From positions 248,001 to 312,000 of the forward strand of contig CAWFPH010000001.1 of NCBI GenBank assembly GCA_963817615.1: DNA of 64,000 bases, given 5' to 3'. This document shows positions 16,991 through 25,693 of this stretch, in pieces. Position 1 is the stretch's first letter. Each line of letters starts with the position of its first letter. The stretch comes from FEN-1219 sp963817615 (lineage in GTDB: Bacteria > Pseudomonadota > Gammaproteobacteria > Steroidobacterales > Rariloculaceae). The position numbers and the translations under genes were made by a program. Below the pieces are notes generated by a model. It saw only the letters and a program-made list of their open reading frames with translations, was not told the DNA's origin and searched no databases.

Positions 16991-17917
16991 TCAGAGCTGG
17001 CCCGAGCCGATGTCGAGCGTCTGGGTGGCGACCACCGCGCCGTCGCGGCGCTGCGTCGCGATCCAGCGCACCGCGATGCCGCTCTCGCCGCCGCCGGTCT
17101 CGCATTCGATGGTGACGGCCAGCGTATCGCCCGCGCGCACATCGAGCGGGGCTTCGAGCGGCAGATAGATTTGGTCCCAATGCGTTCGCGGCGCGAACGG
17201 GCTCGTCGACAGCACGACGCCCGGCACGAGCGTGCAGTCCCACCAGAGCGCGAAGCCGCGAATCGCGGCACCGCGCTCGAGTCGCCATTCGGCCGTGCCG
17301 GAGCGCCGGCTCGCGATATCGCCGTCGAAGGTCAGCGCGTCCCATTGCCGTGGCGGCGCATCGAGCAGATCGGCGGGCTCGATCGCGAATACGTACATGT
17401 TGTGTCGCGTGAGCGCTTCGGCGTCGCGCAGGTCGAGGCCGAAGCCGACGCCGCGCCAGCTCGCGAGGTCGCGCTCGAAGCGTTCCGCCGTGACGGGCGC
17501 GGCCCATTGCGCGAGCGAGGACGGCACGAGCGTGCCGCCGGGCGCGAGAAACCGCCGTGCGTCGCGCAGCGTCTCGAGGACGTCCTCTTCGTACGCGAAA
17601 TTGCCGAGCACCTCGGCGACGACCACGTCGCAGCGCGGCGGCTCTGCGACGTCGAGCGAGCGCTCCGCCACGAAGTGCAGGTTGTCGATGCCGTTGCGTG
17701 CGGCGATCGTCTCGGCGAGCGCCAGCACGGGGCCCGGGTCGTAGAGCCAGGCCTCGCGCGCGCCGAGCCTGCGCGCGATGAATGCGAGGATGCCGGTGCC
17801 CGCGCCGATGTCCGCGACCGTGCTTCTGCCGGGCTCGATCAGGCGCTCGAGCGCCGCGCGAAACGCGTCGTTGCGCATCCGATCCGCGAGCATGCGTCGA
17901 TGGAACTCGATCGACAT
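16991..17917 (-). CDS. PRMT-like class I SAM methyltransferase
   Basis: This 308-aa methyltransferase carries the SAM-binding DIGAGTG (residues 36-42). Beyond that it has features of protein arginine methyltransferases: a double-E-like loop with E102 and E110/E111 (AEVLGNFAYEED), a C-terminal beta-barrel-like half, and a THW sequence (T245-H246-W247 in PRTHWDQIYLP). PRMTs are uncommon in bacteria, so a protein- or small-molecule-arginine/guanidine substrate is only a suggestion. The DUF4159 stop lies 10 bases upstream, giving a tight operon with the FAD oxidoreductase downstream. Confidence 0.82.
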   Translation of the reverse strand: MSIEFHRRMLADRMRNDAFRAALERLIEPGRSTVADIGAGTGILAFIARRLGAREAWLYDPGPVLALAETIAARNGIDNLHFVAERSLDVAEPPRCDVVVAEVLGNFAYEEDVLETLRDARRFLAPGGTLVPSSLAQWAAPVTAERFERDLASWRGVGFGLDLRDAEALTRHNMYVFAIEPADLLDAPPRQWDALTFDGDIASRRSGTAEWRLERGAAIRGFALWWDCTLVPGVVLSTSPFAPRTHWDQIYLPLEAPLDVRAGDTLAVTIECETGGGESGIAVRWIATQRRDGAVVATQTLDIGSGQL

Positions 17918-17927
17918 GCGGGCGCGG

Positions 17928-18779
17928 TCAGTGCGTCATCGCGTAGAGAATGTAATTGATGAAAGTGCGCATGCCCTGCGCGGAGTAGTTCTCGGGATAG
18001 GCCGGATTGTCCGAGTGCTCGACCGAGTCGCCGAGATCCATGTTGTGGCAGATCGCGACCATGATTCGGCCCTTGTCGTCGTAGATGCCGCGCCAGCGCG
18101 GAATGTAGCCGTCCTGCTCGTACGTGCGACCGCTGTACAAGAACTGCGCACCCGGGATTTGCTGACGGTCGACCAAGTCCCAGAAGGTGTGGAAGATCTG
18201 ATCGCTGTCGGGAATGTCGACGATCGGCCGGTCCGGGAACACGCGCTGCATGCTCTCGATGAAGACTTCCCACTGGTAGGTTCCGTGGAAGTCGTCGACC
18301 ATCAGAAAGCCGCCGCGCAGCAGATACTCGCGCAGCTTCGCGGCCTGGTCATCGGTGAGCTCCCACTGCCCCACCTCGACCGCGTAGAGCCAGGGCCAAT
18401 AGAACACGTCGTCGTCGTCATCGAGATTGACCGGCTGCTCCACCGAGCGCGCGTCGAGCGCGGTCAGCCGGCGCACCATCTGCGCGACGTGGCGGTCGGC
18501 TTTCGGGTAATCGATGGTCCACGCCGTGCGCCCGTATTCCCAACGGCCGCCGCCGCCGTCGTAGGACGGATACATCAGGCGTGCAAACGTCCACTCCCCC
18601 GAGTCCACGTGGTCAGGCGGCATCTCGAACTCGTCGTACTCGATGCCCGGGTACTGCCGGAACGGCCGCGGGCCGGCGAGCGCAATGCCGACGAGACATA
18701 AGCAGCCGATCGCCGCGGCGCCGCGGCGTAGCCGGCGGAAACGCGGTTTGGCGGCGGGAGGCGCTTCGGGATCGGTCAC
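17928..18779 (-). CDS. DUF4159 domain-containing exported protein
   Basis: I chose the GTG at 18779; the frame is open further upstream and no strong ribosome binding site marks either choice. The 283-aa product has one N-terminal hydrophobic segment (AAAIGCLCLVGIALAG) as signal or anchor. It then matches DUF4159, a glutamine-amidotransferase-like fold: FARLMYPSYDG, AWTIDYPKAD, KLREYLLRGGFLMVDDFHG, GRIMVAICHNMDLGDSVEH, and a C-terminal NYILYAMTH. Catalytic function is not established for the family. It starts a leftward operon with the PRMT-like and FAD genes and diverges from the MATE gene. Confidence 0.8.
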   Translation of the reverse strand: MTDPEAPPAAKPRFRRLRRGAAAIGCLCLVGIALAGPRPFRQYPGIEYDEFEMPPDHVDSGEWTFARLMYPSYDGGGGRWEYGRTAWTIDYPKADRHVAQMVRRLTALDARSVEQPVNLDDDDDVFYWPWLYAVEVGQWELTDDQAAKLREYLLRGGFLMVDDFHGTYQWEVFIESMQRVFPDRPIVDIPDSDQIFHTFWDLVDRQQIPGAQFLYSGRTYEQDGYIPRWRGIYDDKGRIMVAICHNMDLGDSVEHSDNPAYPENYSAQGMRTFINYILYAMTH

Positions 18780-18951
18780 TGCGGGAGCATAGCGGAGTCG
18801 TTGCCTGATCGCATTAGACGTACCGCGCCGCCAGCGGTTTCCGGCGCTGCCCGCAGCGCCGCGCATGGGCGCGTGTTCGCCGCGGCGGCCAGTGCGTTCG
18901 CGAACCGTTCCGAGTATTCTTTCGCTCCCGCCCCGCCCCGTCGACAAGCCA

Positions 18952-20343
18952 ATGAAGGATCTGACCCAAGATTCGATCGTCCGCAACATCGTCGCGATGG
19001 CCGTGCCGATCGCGGCCGGCATGATCTTTCAGACGTTGTACTTCCTCGTGGACCTGTACTTCGTCGCCTCGATCGGCGATGCCGCGGTCGCGGGCGTCGG
19101 CGCCGCCGGCACTTTGATGTTCGTGATCATGGCGCTCACGCAGGTGCTCGGTGTGGGCGCAGTGGCGTTGATCGCGCAGGCCGTCGGACGCAAGGACCGC
19201 GTGCACGCGAACGTCGTGTTCAACCAATCCGTCCTGCTCGCGATCGCGTGCGCGGCGGCGACGCTCGTCGGCGGCTATTCGCTCACGGGCGTGTACGTGC
19301 GCTCGATCGCGGCCGACGCGGCCACGCAGCTCGCGGGCACCACTTATCTCTACTACTTCCTGCCCGGTCTCGCGCTCGGCTTCGCACAGGTCGTGATGGG
19401 CTCGGCGCTGCGCGGCACGGGTATCGTGAAGCCCACGATGGCGATTCAGGCGCTCACGGTGCTCTTGAATACGCTCCTCGCGCCGGTCCTGATCGCGGGG
19501 TGGGGCACGGGGGTCGCGCTCGGCGTTGCGGGCGCCGGTCTCGCGAGCACGCTATCGATCATCGTCGGCGTGATCCTGCTGGCACTGTATTTCATGCGCC
19601 TCGAGAAGTACGTGGCGTTCGACCGCTCGATGTGGCGACCGCAGCTCGCGGTCTGGACGAAGATGCTCGACGTGGGCTTGCCGGCCGGCGGCGAGTTCGC
19701 GCTGCTATTTATCTACATGGGCGTCATCTACTGGGTCATCAGCGACTTCGGCGCCGCGGCCCAGGCCGGTTTCGGCATCGGCTCGCGCATCATGCAATCG
19801 ATCTTCATGCCCGCAATGGCGATCGCGTTCGCGGCCGGACCGATCGCGGGACAGAACTTCGGCGCGGGCCAGGGCGCCCGCGTGCGCGAGACGTTCGGCA
19901 AGGCGGTGCTGCTCAACACCGTCGTGATGGTCGCGGTCACGGTGTTTCTGCAGTGGCGTCCCGAGGTGCTGGTCGGCTTCTTTACGCCCGAGGCCGATGC
20001 GCGTGCGATCGGTGCGACGTTTCTGCGCACGATCTCTTGGACCTTCATCGCACAGGGCGTGGTGTTCACCTGCTCGGGCATGTTCCAGGGCTTAGGTAAC
20101 ACGCGGCCCGCGCTGTTGAGCTCGGCCGTGAGGCTCGTGATCTTCGTACCGCTTGCGGTGTGGCTGTCGGCGCAGCAGTCGTTCGACCTGTCGCAGGTGT
20201 GGTACCTGTCGGTCGCAACCGTCTGGATCCAGGGCGGCGTGAGCACGATGCTGCTGCTGCAGCAGTTCCGGCGCCGGCTCGCGCCCGGCGCGCGGCCCGT
20301 CGCGCCCGCCGTCGCGATGGCGGCCGGCGAAGGCCAGAGCTGA
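18952..20343 (+). CDS. MATE family efflux transporter
   Basis: This 463-aa integral membrane protein has about twelve hydrophobic helices in two homologous halves, as in multidrug and toxic compound extrusion antiporters (NorM/DinF type). Family signatures include the start DSIVRNIVAMAVPIAAGMI, ALRGTGIVKPTM after helix 5, and FGIGSRIMQ and FGAGQGARVRETF in the second half. It probably exports cationic or aromatic compounds with Na+ or H+. The start at 18952 was chosen because the family begins with LT--SI---I; the ORF extends 29 residues upstream without hydrophobic or family sequence. The gene diverges from the DUF4159 operon across 172 bases. Confidence 0.92.
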   Translation: MKDLTQDSIVRNIVAMAVPIAAGMIFQTLYFLVDLYFVASIGDAAVAGVGAAGTLMFVIMALTQVLGVGAVALIAQAVGRKDRVHANVVFNQSVLLAIACAAATLVGGYSLTGVYVRSIAADAATQLAGTTYLYYFLPGLALGFAQVVMGSALRGTGIVKPTMAIQALTVLLNTLLAPVLIAGWGTGVALGVAGAGLASTLSIIVGVILLALYFMRLEKYVAFDRSMWRPQLAVWTKMLDVGLPAGGEFALLFIYMGVIYWVISDFGAAAQAGFGIGSRIMQSIFMPAMAIAFAAGPIAGQNFGAGQGARVRETFGKAVLLNTVVMVAVTVFLQWRPEVLVGFFTPEADARAIGATFLRTISWTFIAQGVVFTCSGMFQGLGNTRPALLSSAVRLVIFVPLAVWLSAQQSFDLSQVWYLSVATVWIQGGVSTMLLLQQFRRRLAPGARPVAPAVAMAAGEGQS

Positions 20344-20575
20344 GAGCGCTATTGTCGCTCGCTTGCGACCGCGCGGTCGCCCTTGCCGCGGCCGTGGCTG
20401 GTCGTCGATGCCGTGCAGCGCAGCGTTGCAACCGAGTTCTCGCAGGAACTGTTTCGCGTCACCGTGAGTCGCGCTGAGTGCGTGTCGTTGCTGCGTCTGC
20501 GCGGAAGCGCCGAACCATTTTTCCAGTGCAAGGTAGCGCCCCCGGAGGCCGCCGAGTCTCGCCGAATCCCTGCGT

Positions 20576-21112
20576 ATGATGGCCGCCGACGCCGCCAAGC
20601 TGATTCTCAAGGCCGCCGCGTTCGCGGCGCACAAGCACAAGGATCAGCGGCGTAAGGACGCGAACGCGTCGCCGTACATCAACCATCCGATCGCGCTTGC
20701 GAACGTGCTCTGCGAGGAAGGGGGCATCGCCGATGCGCGCGTGATCGCCGCGGCGCTGCTGCACGACACGATCGAGGACACGCTCACGAGCTACGAGGAG
20801 CTGCGAGGCCAGTTCGGCGACGAGATCGCCGACGTCGTGCTCGAGGTGACGGACACGAAGTGGCTCGAGAAAGCGTCGCGCAAGCGCCTGCAGGTGAGCA
20901 AGGCTGCGAGCGCAAGCACCGAGGCCAAGCTCGTGAAGCTCGCCGACAAGATCTGCAACGTGCGCGACATGATCGCGAGCCCGCCCGCCGGCTGGTCGCT
21001 CGAGCGGCGCCGCGCGTACTTCGATTGGGCCAAGGAAGTCGTCGACCAGCTGCGCGGCACGAATGTGCAGCTCGAGCGCCGTTTCGACAGGCTGTACAAG
21101 CGCCGGCCTTGA
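20576..21112 (+). CDS. Stand-alone HD-domain hydrolase, MESH1-like (ppGpp/NADPH phosphatase type)
   Basis: This 178-aa protein consists only of the SpoT-type HD domain. It resembles animal MESH1 over its whole length: H37 (NHPIA), H63-D64 (LLHDTIED with E67-D68), EVTD, SRKRLQV, D124 (KLVKLADKICNVRD), PAGW and a C-terminal GTNVQLE. The metal-binding His-His-Asp-Asp set is intact and there is no synthetase or ACT/TGS domain, so it should hydrolyse rather than make alarmone. MESH1 enzymes remove the 3'-pyrophosphate of (p)ppGpp and can dephosphorylate NADPH. Adjacent ATGs at 20576 and 20579 make the start uncertain by one residue. It appears to be a single-gene unit. Confidence 0.88.
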   Translation: MMAADAAKLILKAAAFAAHKHKDQRRKDANASPYINHPIALANVLCEEGGIADARVIAAALLHDTIEDTLTSYEELRGQFGDEIADVVLEVTDTKWLEKASRKRLQVSKAASASTEAKLVKLADKICNVRDMIASPPAGWSLERRRAYFDWAKEVVDQLRGTNVQLERRFDRLYKRRP

Positions 21113-21341
21113 AGGCGGGCGGGGCCGCTCCATTCGGGCCGCCGTGCCGGATCTGGGATTCTCTGCACCGCCACCGGGACGCCGAGCGCGGTCGGCGGCG
21201 GTGCGATGGCGCCGAATTTCGCCGTTAGAGCAACGGGTTGCGCGGCGCGCGCCGATTGGCACGGTCATTGAATCGCCGCAACCGGATCCGCCGTCGCGGC
21301 GTTTTCGGCCGGACGCGCGTACCACTCGCGGGGAGTCGCAC

Positions 21342-23849
21342 ATGTCTGCGTTCTTTCAAGACCTGAGGCACGCCGTTCGCCGGCTCGGCAAGTCCCCCGT
21401 GTTCACGCTGTTCGCGGCGGCGATCCTGACGGTCGGGATCGGGCTGAATGCAGTGGCGTTCGGTATGGTCGACGCGCTGCTGCTGCGACCCGCGCCGTTC
21501 GCTCATCCAGAGTCGCTCGTGCGCATCTATCAGGACTCCGACGAGGGCATCCCGACGTCGACCGCGTTTCCTGCGTATCGCGACATGGCCGCGATGGTCG
21601 ACGTATTCGCGGGCGTCGCGGCGACGTCGGGCGATCGCGCCGCGCTCGAGACAGCCGATGGACCGCGCGAGGTCGATGTCGAGTACGCGACCGCGAGCTA
21701 TTTCCCCGTGCTCGGCGTCAGCGTTGCACGCGGTCGTTGGTTCACGGCCGAGCAAGACCGCGTCGGCGCCGAGCCCGAGGCGGTCCTGAGCGACCGCGCG
21801 TGGCGCGAGCGATTCGCTGCCGATCCCGAGATCACGGGCCGGACGATCCGTCTGAACAATCGGCCCGTCGTGATCGTCGGCGTCGGACCACCCGATCTCA
21901 ACGGCGCGGGCGGCGCGCTGCTCGTCGATCTGTGGTTGTCGATCTCGAGCGCGCCGGTCGGCGGCGCGTACCGCGTCGCGAATCTCGAGCAGCGTGAGTC
22001 GCATTGGTACGACGTCGTGGGGCGTCTCGCCCCGGGCGTCACGCTCGAGCGCGCACGCGCCGCAATGCAAGCGCTCGCGGCGCAGTTCGCCGAGACCTAT
22101 CCCGCGATCGACAAGGGCCGCAACATCACGGTGTTCGCGTACAACGAGATTCGAGTGCATCCTCAAGCCGATGCCGCGCTGCTCGCGGGCGGCATCGTGA
22201 GCTTCGTCGTGGCCGGTGCGGTGCTGCTGCTCGCCTGCAGCAATCTCGCGAACCTCCTGCTCGTTCGCGGTTTGGCGCGCGCGCCGGAGATCGCGGTTCG
22301 CGCGGCGCTCGGCGGCAGCCGGCTGCGCATCGCGCGGCCGCTGTTGCTCGAGGCGCTGCTGTTGGCCGCACTCGGCGGTCTCGGCGGTCTCGTCGCCGCG
22401 CTCTGGGCCGAGCACGCGCTCGCAGGCATGGCGCTGATCCCGACCTTCGGCGCACCCGACCTACGGTTCGACCGGCGGTTGCTCGCGTTCGGGGCGGTGG
22501 CGGCCGTCGCCACCGGCCTGTTGTGCGGTGTCTTGCCCGCGGTGCGCGCGACGAAGACACTGGCGCTTCGAGAATCGGATCGACTGCACGTGGGCATGCG
22601 CGGCACGTTGCTGCGCGGCGGCCTCGTCGCCGTGCAGGTCGCGCTCGCCGTCGTGCTCGTCGTCGCAACCGCGCTGCTCACGCGCAGCTTCGTGAATGCC
22701 GCGCACGTCGATCCCGGCGTGGACGTCGACCGGCTCGCGGTCGTCGGCACGAATCTCGAGCAAGCGGGCGTCGCGCCGGGCGACGACGCCACGGTGAGCA
22801 CCGCGATCCTCGAGCGCGTCGCGGCGCTGCCGGGCGTGGATCGCGCGGCATTCACGATCCGGCTGCCGCTGTCGCCGGGTCCCAGCACCACGACGATCAT
22901 CGAGGGTTACGCGCCGCGGGCCGGCACCGGCGCCGTCGAGCTTCCGCTCGCGGCCGTGAGCCGCGACTATTTCGCGACGATGGGCATCGATGTGGTCGCG
23001 GGACGCGAGTTCAACGCGGACGATCGGCCGAACGGCAGGCCGGTAGTCATCGTCAACGAGACGGCCGCACGGCTCTTCTGGAACGGCGATGCGGTTGGGC
23101 GCAGGCTGCGGCCGCAGTCGTCGCCGGATGGTTGGCGGGAGGTCGTCGGCGTCGTCGCCGACTCGAAGGTCAACGCGCTTTCGGAAGCGCCGACGCCGAT
23201 GTTGTATTGGTCGGCAGAGCAGGTCGGCGTGAACGGCTTCGCCGTCGTCGCGAGGACATCGGGCAGCGCGGCCGCCGTTGCCGCGGCGTTGCCGCGCGCG
23301 CTCAAGGCCGTGCGCGAGTCGCTGCCGATTACACGGCCGGCCACACCGTTCACGGCGCAGATCCACGCCGCGCTCGCAAGCGCGCGTTCCGCCGCGTCGA
23401 TCATGGGCGCCTTCTCGGTGCTCGCGCTCACGCTGGCGGGCCTCGGCGTCTACGCGGCGGTGTCGTTCGCCGTCGAGCGGCGTAGCCACGAGATCGGCAT
23501 TCGCGTTGCGCTCGGCGCGACCCGCACCCGGCTCGTGACGATGGTCGTCGGCGAGTCGCTCGCGGTGGCGGGTATCGGCGTGGTCGCGGGCCTCGGCCTT
23601 GCGCTGCTCGCGGCCCAGAGCTTGCGGAGCATGCTGTTCGGTGTGCCGCCGGCCGACTCCGCGAGCTTCGCAAGCGCGGCGGCGCTGCTCGTCGCGGCGG
23701 CAGTGCGCCGCCGCGCTCGTGCCTGCGCTGCGCGCCGCGCGCGCGAACCCGTCGGACGCATTGCGCGAGCAGTAGCGGGCGCTTCGTCTGCGTATTGCGA
23801 CACCCTTCGATCGCAGCATTGGGGCGCTGCGGATTCGCTCGCGCCGTAG
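21342..23849 (+). CDS. ADOP/MacB-FtsX-type ABC permease, C-terminus frameshifted
   Basis: The ATG at 21342 follows GGGGAG and begins MSAFFQDLRHAVRRLGKSP, the typical N-terminus of large acidobacterial-type (ADOP) permeases. The protein has an N-terminal transmembrane helix, a MacB periplasmic core (about 50-280), FtsX domains (about 285-400 and 690 on), and paired motifs NLANLLLVRGLAR and VERRSHEIGIRVALGATR. Close to the end the frame goes wrong: from about 23707 the +1 frame encodes AAALVPALRAARANPSDALREQ with a stop at 23773-23775, the normal family ending, whereas the annotated frame runs on to 23849 with Arg-rich sequence. A single extra base in 23700-23706 explains this. No ATP-binding gene is adjacent, as is usual for this group. 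Confidence 0.85.
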   Translation: MSAFFQDLRHAVRRLGKSPVFTLFAAAILTVGIGLNAVAFGMVDALLLRPAPFAHPESLVRIYQDSDEGIPTSTAFPAYRDMAAMVDVFAGVAATSGDRAALETADGPREVDVEYATASYFPVLGVSVARGRWFTAEQDRVGAEPEAVLSDRAWRERFAADPEITGRTIRLNNRPVVIVGVGPPDLNGAGGALLVDLWLSISSAPVGGAYRVANLEQRESHWYDVVGRLAPGVTLERARAAMQALAAQFAETYPAIDKGRNITVFAYNEIRVHPQADAALLAGGIVSFVVAGAVLLLACSNLANLLLVRGLARAPEIAVRAALGGSRLRIARPLLLEALLLAALGGLGGLVAALWAEHALAGMALIPTFGAPDLRFDRRLLAFGAVAAVATGLLCGVLPAVRATKTLALRESDRLHVGMRGTLLRGGLVAVQVALAVVLVVATALLTRSFVNAAHVDPGVDVDRLAVVGTNLEQAGVAPGDDATVSTAILERVAALPGVDRAAFTIRLPLSPGPSTTTIIEGYAPRAGTGAVELPLAAVSRDYFATMGIDVVAGREFNADDRPNGRPVVIVNETAARLFWNGDAVGRRLRPQSSPDGWREVVGVVADSKVNALSEAPTPMLYWSAEQVGVNGFAVVARTSGSAAAVAAALPRALKAVRESLPITRPATPFTAQIHAALASARSAASIMGAFSVLALTLAGLGVYAAVSFAVERRSHEIGIRVALGATRTRLVTMVVGESLAVAGIGVVAGLGLALLAAQSLRSMLFGVPPADSASFASAAALLVAAAVRRRARACAARRAREPVGRIARAVAGASSAYCDTLRSQHWGAADSLAP

Positions 23850-23917
23850 CGCAAGCGCTTGATTGCACGTGCTGATTATTCGATCTAGACAGGGGATATC
23901 CCACGCCTTGGCACGCC

Positions 23918-23933
23918 TGGCGCGGGCCTTGCA
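23918..23933 (+). promoter_or_regulatory. Candidate sigma-54 (-24/-12) promoter
   Basis: The sequence TGGCGC, five bases, TTGCA places GG and GC exactly 10 bases apart, as in the RpoN consensus TGGCAC-N5-TTGCA (one mismatch). Transcription would start near 23944, about 29 bases before the lipoprotein ATG. The new transcript would begin with a 5-bp stem and 3-base loop (23945-23957), then GGGAGGTGA. GC-rich DNA gives chance matches, so this is a candidate only. Confidence 0.4.
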
Positions 23934-23972
23934 TGGTCGGGCGCCACCTTGCAGGTGAGGGAGGTGAGCTTC

Positions 23973-24752
23973 ATGCGCAGCAATGGATACGGCGGACCTC
24001 GGCTGGTCTCGCGCACGGTTTTCTCGACTTTGATATCGGCGTTCACATTTTTCGTCGCCGCTTGCGGGGGTGGCGGCGGCAGCGACGGGAGTCCGCAGGC
24101 GTCCGCGCAACCTCCTGCCCAGACCCCGGCGGATCCGCCTGCGCAAGAGCAGCAGCCGCCGGCCGATCAGGCCTCCGACGACCCGCCGCCGTCGCCGCTG
24201 CCGAGCCCTCCGGGCATCCCGCCGCTCGCGGCGTCGGCTATCCCGCTCGACGGCAGCCGCATCGGCACGGTCTACCAATGGGAGTTCGGCGATTCGCCGG
24301 ACGGCGGCCAGGGTCAGACGGTGGACGGGCTCGATTGCGGCCACATGGTCGAGAACTACCATGTTCACACCCACCTCTCGGTGTTCTTGAACGGCGAGCA
24401 GGTCGTCGTGCCCTACAGCATCGGCATCGTTCCGCAGGACAACAATACGGAATGCTTTTATTCGATCCATACGCACGACTCGAGCGGCAAGATCCACGTG
24501 GAATCGCCCACGCCCGGCACCTTCACGCTCGGGATGTTCTTCGATGTCTTCGGTCATCCGCTCGACCAAGCAAATTTCGGCGGGATTGCGGGTCTGCCGA
24601 TCACGGTGTACGTCGTGGAACAGGGCGACACCGAGGCGACCGAGTACACGGGCGACCTGCGCGACATCGAGCTCACGTCGCAGCGACAGATCACGGTGCA
24701 GATCGGCACGCCGATCACCGAGATCCCGGTGTACCAATGGGACGGAACTTGA
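23973..24752 (+). CDS. Putative lipoprotein with conserved HxHxH domain, function unknown
   Basis: The ATG at 23973 is well placed behind GGGAGGTGA. The 259-aa product has a lipoprotein signal ending VAAC followed by six Gly and a Ser/Pro/Gln-rich linker to about residue 80. The remaining domain is a conserved family I recognise but cannot name. It contains DCGHMVENYHVHTHLSVFLNG, YSIGIVPQ, CFYSIHTHDSSGKIHVESP, and FTLGMFFDVFGHPL. The clustered His residues and Cys pair suggest metal binding, though this is not proven. It is likely anchored to a membrane facing the periplasm or surface. Confidence 0.75.
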   Translation: MRSNGYGGPRLVSRTVFSTLISAFTFFVAACGGGGGSDGSPQASAQPPAQTPADPPAQEQQPPADQASDDPPPSPLPSPPGIPPLAASAIPLDGSRIGTVYQWEFGDSPDGGQGQTVDGLDCGHMVENYHVHTHLSVFLNGEQVVVPYSIGIVPQDNNTECFYSIHTHDSSGKIHVESPTPGTFTLGMFFDVFGHPLDQANFGGIAGLPITVYVVEQGDTEATEYTGDLRDIELTSQRQITVQIGTPITEIPVYQWDGT

Positions 24753-24779
24753 GGCTCCAGCGCCGGAGCGCCGGTGCGA

Positions 24780-25634
24780 TCAGGCGTTCCGCTGTTCCGC
24801 TACGCGCCGCACGGGCTCGAGCACGAGCTGCGCGATCTGCCGCCGGATGTAGCGGTTCAGCCACGGGCCTGCGACGAGCTGCCACCAACCGTTCGGATGG
24901 ATTTCCGCGTCGACGGTGTAGCGAGTTCCTTCCGGGACCGAGTCGAAGCGATTGCAGAACCGGCCGTCGTATTGGCGCTTGAATTCCTCGAGCTCGATCT
25001 CATGCGCGGAGCTCGTATGCAGCAGGTTCACGACCTTGCCCGCGCGCCGATGATCGACCTCGATGACTTGCTTACCCTGCTCCTCGCGCAGCAGCCGCGC
25101 GGCGCGAATCGTCGGAAATAAGCGCGACCAGCCGGCGACGTCGCGATAAATCGCCATGACGCGCCCGCGCGGCGCGCGGATGACGAGCGACGTCCGCGCG
25201 CGCAGTGTCTGCGTCGCGAGCGCGAGCAGCAACAGCGACAGCGCGATCAGTGCTAGATCCTCGAGCGGGGAATACCAGCGCAACGGCCGCGCGAAGAATA
25301 CGCCGAAGCAGCCGCAGTTCGGTAAATCGAGCCCGCGCACGAGCGCGCTCGTGAGCAGCACGAAGTAGGCGGCGTTGAGCGCGACGGACGCCCACAGCGC
25401 GCGGCGGAGCCGCCAGCCGCCCAGGATCCAGAGGCCGAGCGCGATCTCGAGCACGGCAATCGTTGGTGCGATCACCTCGAGCGCGGCATCGCCGAGCCCG
25501 AGCCGGTAGGTTTCCAGCACCCCGACGAAGCCTGCCACGTCGAGTGCCTTGCCGACGCCGGTCGCTAGGATCAGACCGCCGAGTCCGACCCGCAGCAACG
25601 GCCGGGCCGCCGTGATGAGCGCGGGTTCCTTCAT
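24780..25634 (-). CDS. MauE/DoxX-like membrane domain fused to SRPBCC domain
   Basis: This 284-aa protein is a two-domain fusion. Residues about 1-145 have four transmembrane helices with the MauE pattern (GLILATGVGKALDVAGF, LGLWILGGWRLR, a C-G-C in DLPNCGCFG, and SPLEDLALIALSLLLL). Residues about 146-284 form a START/SRPBCC (polyketide-cyclase-like) domain (RTSLVIRAPRGRVMAIYRDV, SRLFPTIR, VDAEIHPNGWWQLVAG, LNRYIRRQI). MauE proteins assist disulfide or cofactor maturation in exported dehydrogenases. The PQQ dehydrogenase genes with vicinal cysteines lie immediately upstream on the same strand, which makes a maturation link plausible but unproven. Confidence 0.8.
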   Translation of the reverse strand: MKEPALITAARPLLRVGLGGLILATGVGKALDVAGFVGVLETYRLGLGDAALEVIAPTIAVLEIALGLWILGGWRLRRALWASVALNAAYFVLLTSALVRGLDLPNCGCFGVFFARPLRWYSPLEDLALIALSLLLLALATQTLRARTSLVIRAPRGRVMAIYRDVAGWSRLFPTIRAARLLREEQGKQVIEVDHRRAGKVVNLLHTSSAHEIELEEFKRQYDGRFCNRFDSVPEGTRYTVDAEIHPNGWWQLVAGPWLNRYIRRQIAQLVLEPVRRVAEQRNA

Positions 25635-25693
25635 CGTTCAAAGGTGTGTGACTCGATCGGAGCGGTCGAGTTCAGGATCGCCGGCGACGACGA

